In this document: piece by piece, positions 61,263-64,000 of the stretch
Position numbering within the stretch: position 1 is the stretch's first letter
Layout of the letters: each line of letters starts with the position of its first letter
NCBI GenBank assembly: GCA_902475245.1
Contig: CABRYP010000005.1
Location: forward strand, 1 to 64,000
Direction: 5' to 3'
DNA from: an uncultured Collinsella sp.
GTDB lineage: Bacteria; Actinomycetota; Coriobacteriia; Coriobacteriales; Coriobacteriaceae
DNA: 64,000 bases
The notes under the pieces: generated by a model
The model's database searches: none
Told to the model about the DNA's origin: nothing
Seen by the model: only the letters and a program-made list of their open reading frames with translations
Position numbers and translations under genes: made by a program

Positions 61263-62108
61263 CTACTCCTGCGGCATGGCAGGCATGGCCACTGTAGCGC
61301 CCGGGTCCTCGCCGGCGCCGTCAACGAGCGGCAGCGCTCCCTCGCGCGCGGGGGCCACCGGAGCCGTCGCCGCGCCACCGTAGACGGCAGCGGGGGCCTC
61401 GTGGCTCTCGGCGGTCGCGCCCTCGGTATCGATTACCTCCTGCGGCTCGTCGTCAAAGCTCGGGACGCCCCGGGGCTCCGCGGGCTCGGGCTCGACGGTC
61501 TCCTCGGCAGGGGCCTCGTCGACAGGCTCGGCGGCAGGCTCGGCAGGCGCCTCGCCCTCGGTCGCACCCCCGGCCTCACCCTCGGCGTTCGCGGCGGCGA
61601 CGGCCTCGTGCGGATCTTTACCCTCGGCCTCGGCGCGCATGCCCAGCACCAGGTTGCGCAAACCCGCAACCGTACCGTCCACATCGGGAGCGGGCTGGTC
61701 GGCATGCAGATAGGCCCAATCCATCATAAAGGTCGCCGAAGACAGCGCGCCGATGGCCAGGGCGTCGTCGGGACACGAAAGCTCGACCTCAAAGACGCGC
61801 TCATCGTGCTCGCTTACGCGGGTGCGGCCGCACGAAATGCTGCCAGCGAGACCGGTCTCGTTCATGAGCTCGACCGTCACGTGCTCCAGCAGATGGCAAA
61901 GCTCGGTCTGGCCCATGCAGTCCTGGAACTCGCGACCGGAATCGCCCAGGCACAGGTGCTTGGCAATTGCGGGTACCAGGTAGTACACGCGCGCCGTGGC
62001 CTCGATGTCCTCCGAGGTCATGAGCGGCATGCCGGGGTTCACCAGCACGTGCGCGCAGATCTTGTCCTCGCTGACGGTGACCTTAAGGATGTTGAACAGG
62101 CCTGCCAT
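61263..62108 (-). CDS. Protein with CphA-N-like domain and acidic low-complexity tail
   Basis: The 281-residue protein has a folded half (residues about 1-150) that resembles the N-terminal domain of cyanophycin synthetase: LVPAIAKHLCLGDSGREFQD, CHLLEHVTVELMNETGL, SISCGRTRVSEHDERVFEVE and a helix with DDALAIGALSSATFMM. The second half (160-281) is Ala/Glu/Pro-rich and probably disordered. The ATP-grasp and Mur-ligase domains of cyanophycin synthetase are absent. It lies 24 nt after the CorC/HlyC gene. The function is unknown. Confidence 0.65.
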   Translation of the reverse strand: MAGLFNILKVTVSEDKICAHVLVNPGMPLMTSEDIEATARVYYLVPAIAKHLCLGDSGREFQDCMGQTELCHLLEHVTVELMNETGLAGSISCGRTRVSEHDERVFEVELSCPDDALAIGALSSATFMMDWAYLHADQPAPDVDGTVAGLRNLVLGMRAEAEGKDPHEAVAAANAEGEAGGATEGEAPAEPAAEPVDEAPAEETVEPEPAEPRGVPSFDDEPQEVIDTEGATAESHEAPAAVYGGAATAPVAPAREGALPLVDGAGEDPGATVAMPAMPQE

Positions 62109-62132
62109 AACTCTCCCCTACTCTTCCTTACC

Positions 62133-63506
62133 CTACTCGTCGCCGTCGTGCGGGTCCGCAGAGCCCGCACCAGACGCCGTCGGCTCGTCTGCCGAGGGCT
62201 CGGAATCCTTCTTATCGGTTTCGGCCGGAGCAATCACGCGAATGAGCGAGATGCGCTGGCCACGCATCGACTGCACCTTAAACTTGTACCCCGCAACCTC
62301 AAACACCTCTCCGATGTCGGGCACCGAGTCGCAAAGCTCCAAAATCCAGCCGGCGATGGTCTCATAATCATCGCTTTCCTCGAGCGGCCAACCAAGCTCA
62401 ATCGCGTCATCGCACGAAAAACGCCCATCGACGAGCCACTCGCGGCGCGAAAGGCGCGTGAGGTACTTGTTGTCGGGGTCGAACTCGTCCTCGATCTCGC
62501 CCACGATCTCCTCGACGATGTCCTCGATGGTGATGATGCCGGCCGTGCCACCGTACTCGTCCACGACCACTACGATCTGGTCGTGCGAGGTCTGCATCTC
62601 GGACAGCAGCGGCAGGATGTCCTTGGTGTCGGGCACAAAGGTGGCGTCGCGCAAATAGCCGGCGATGGGCTGGTCGCCCTTGCCGTCGAGCGCGGGCTGA
62701 ATCAGGTCCTTAATGTGCGCGATGCCCGCGACGTTGTCGGGATCCTCATGATAGACGGGGATGCGACTAAAGCCGGTCTGGCGCATGGTGGACAGCACGT
62801 CGGCGACCGTCTCGTCGTCCTCGCACATGGTGGTGTCCACGCGCGGCACCATGACCTCGCGAGCCACGGTGTCGCCCAGGTCAAAGATCTCGTGAATCAT
62901 GCGCTTTTCCTCGTCGAGCAGGTCGTCCTGCTCCGAGACCATGTACTTGATCTCTTCTTCCGAGACGTTCTGGCGGTCGTCGGCGCTCTTGATGCGCAGG
63001 ATGCGGGCTAGGCCATCGGAGCAAGCGCCAGTCAGCCACACGAGCGGGCGGGCGATCTTTTGGAACACGGAAAGCGGGCCCACGACCTGCTTGGATACGC
63101 CTTCGGCATTGGCCAGGCCGATACGCTTGGGGACGAGCTCGCCAATCACGATGGACACGAAGGCGACCGCGACGGTGATGATGACCGGCGCCAGGCCGCG
63201 CGCGATGGCGGAGAGCGGCGCGATGCCAAAGCTCATGAGCCACGTGGCAAGCGGGTCGGACAGGCTCGTCGAGGCGACGGCGGACGAGGCGAAGCCCACG
63301 AGCGTGATGGCGACCTGAATGGTGGCCAACAGCTGATCGGAGTCGGCGGCGAGCTGGACGGCGCGCTCGGCGCGCTTATCGCCCTCCTCGGCATCGTGCT
63401 CCAACACGGCGCGCTTGGCCGTGGTGAGAGCCATCTCAGACATAGAGAAGTAGCCGTTGATAAGCGTCAGGACGAGCGTGGTGATAAGGGAGATGGTTAT
63501 GTCCAT
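62133..63506 (-). CDS. CNNM/CorC-family membrane protein (hemolysin C-like)
   Basis: The 457-residue protein has an N-terminal DUF21/CNNM membrane domain (residues 1-200, NGYFSMSEMALTTAKRAVLE, GELVPKRIGLANAE), two CBS domains (about 215-335, VMVPRVDTTMCEDDETVADV, TKDILPLLSEMQTSHDQIVV) and a CorC_HlyC domain (about 350-440). Such proteins handle Mg2+ or Co2+ efflux or homeostasis. The C-terminal 25 residues are polar. It starts an operon-like row with the CphA-N-like gene. Confidence 0.93.
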   Translation of the reverse strand: MDITISLITTLVLTLINGYFSMSEMALTTAKRAVLEHDAEEGDKRAERAVQLAADSDQLLATIQVAITLVGFASSAVASTSLSDPLATWLMSFGIAPLSAIARGLAPVIITVAVAFVSIVIGELVPKRIGLANAEGVSKQVVGPLSVFQKIARPLVWLTGACSDGLARILRIKSADDRQNVSEEEIKYMVSEQDDLLDEEKRMIHEIFDLGDTVAREVMVPRVDTTMCEDDETVADVLSTMRQTGFSRIPVYHEDPDNVAGIAHIKDLIQPALDGKGDQPIAGYLRDATFVPDTKDILPLLSEMQTSHDQIVVVVDEYGGTAGIITIEDIVEEIVGEIEDEFDPDNKYLTRLSRREWLVDGRFSCDDAIELGWPLEESDDYETIAGWILELCDSVPDIGEVFEVAGYKFKVQSMRGQRISLIRVIAPAETDKKDSEPSADEPTASGAGSADPHDGDE

Positions 63507-63616
63507 CGGGAGTTTCTCGAACCTCCAAGATTCGGGACGTCAGGGTAAAACGTTGATGACGGATACGGCAATTGCACCGGCGCCCAAACGAGGACGCGGG
63601 CGCGCAGGCGTGGTCG

Positions 63617-64000
63617 CTAGATTACGAAGAGAATCACCGCCATGAACTGGAAGATGCTGCCGGCGAGCACCCACAAGTGAAACACGCTGTGCAGATAGCG
63701 CACGTTTTTGGCGATATAGAACGGCACGCCCACGGTGTAGCACACGCCGCCGACGGCGAGCAGGGCAAGCGCCACGGGGTTGAGCAGCGACACGAGCTCG
63801 GGCAGCTTAAAGACGACGAGCCAGCCCATCAGCAGATAGACCAGGCCACTTACCCAGTGCGGTTGACGCTCGCGCAGAAAGCACTCGAGGGCGATGCCGA
63901 TAATGGCGATGGCCCATACGGCAAAGAACAGAATAGGGCCGCCGTCGTTTGCGAGCGTGACGAGGCAAAACGGCGTATAGCTACCGGCTATGAGCAGGTA
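63617..64000 (-). CDS. Hemolysin III/TrhA-family membrane protein, partial
   Basis: The frame runs off the right edge, so only the C-terminal 127 residues are seen. They show LLIAGSYTPFC, LFFAVWAIAIIGIALECF, LLMGWLVVFKLPELV and the last helix HSVFHLWVLAGSIFQFMAV, all diagnostic of the HlyIII/YqfA (PAQR-like) family of seven-helix membrane proteins. The conserved His residues are present in the visible part. The role in membrane lipid homeostasis is a family inference. Confidence 0.88.
   Translation of the reverse strand, partial: YLLIAGSYTPFCLVTLANDGGPILFFAVWAIAIIGIALECFLRERQPHWVSGLVYLLMGWLVVFKLPELVSLLNPVALALLAVGGVCYTVGVPFYIAKNVRYLHSVFHLWVLAGSIFQFMAVILFVI

Overview
The window is high-GC, densely coded DNA typical of a gut actinobacterium of class Coriobacteriia, most likely Collinsella or a close relative. 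This rests on gene content and style: a dnaK-grpE-dnaJ-hspR operon with an HspR repressor, an anaerobic 2[4Fe-4S] ferredoxin, nickel-hydrogenase maturation genes, GHKL/LytTR signalling, an Nramp-related transporter of a type reported from Coriobacteriia, and an LPxTG-type surface protein. No rRNA, tRNA or CRISPR array was seen. The species assignment is an inference.

Layout. 1-3500: a membrane-anchored unknown protein and an aconitase-family hydratase. 3.6-8.0 kb: the heat-shock operon (minus strand). 8.5-12.9 kb: ferredoxin, then a complete quinolinate/NAD operon nadA-nadB-nadC-niaR, whose promoter is overlapped by a long palindrome. 13.0-19.5 kb: a 211-bp MITE-like element and a roughly 2080-residue sortase-anchored surface protein. 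19.7-21.8 kb: a LytTR regulator with an AgrC-type kinase. 22.4-29.7 kb: thioredoxin, NikR and hypF-hypC-hypD-hypE, then a HAD phosphatase. 29.8-34.5 kb: an accessory stretch with two copies of a structured element of about 162 nt, a lipoprotein, PTS IIA, an RpiR-like SIS remnant, a Fic protein bracketed by hairpin repeats, and pyrE. 34.7-37.7 kb: mgtA behind a possible leader peptide. 38.4-42.7 kb: a zinc-ribbon/SPFH membrane module with a lipoprotein. 42.8-46.8 kb: an operon of two membrane sensors and a NarL-type regulator. 46.9-54.5 kb: GH1 glycosidase, a DUF4867-like protein, luxS, a nucleoside hydrolase with ribokinase, and an OatA-like acyltransferase. 55-58.2 kb: an Nramp-related transporter overlapped by an MgtE-like sensor/membrane protein. 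58.5-64 kb: a deacetylase-like protein lacking its metal ligands, PRC-barrel and YtxH proteins, a CphA-N-like protein, a CorC/HlyC protein and a partial hemolysin III.

Themes. Three separate magnesium-linked loci (mgtA, Nramp-related plus MgtE-like, CorC/HlyC) lie within 30 kb. Nickel handling (NikR) sits directly before hypFCDE, so hydrogenase maturation is probably nickel-controlled, while hypA, hypB and the hydrogenase itself are outside the window. Intergenic regions are unusually rich in long hairpin repeats belonging to at least six families. The best candidates for something undescribed are the twin 162-nt structured elements, which keep their stems through compensatory changes, and the Nramp-related/MgtE-like pair.
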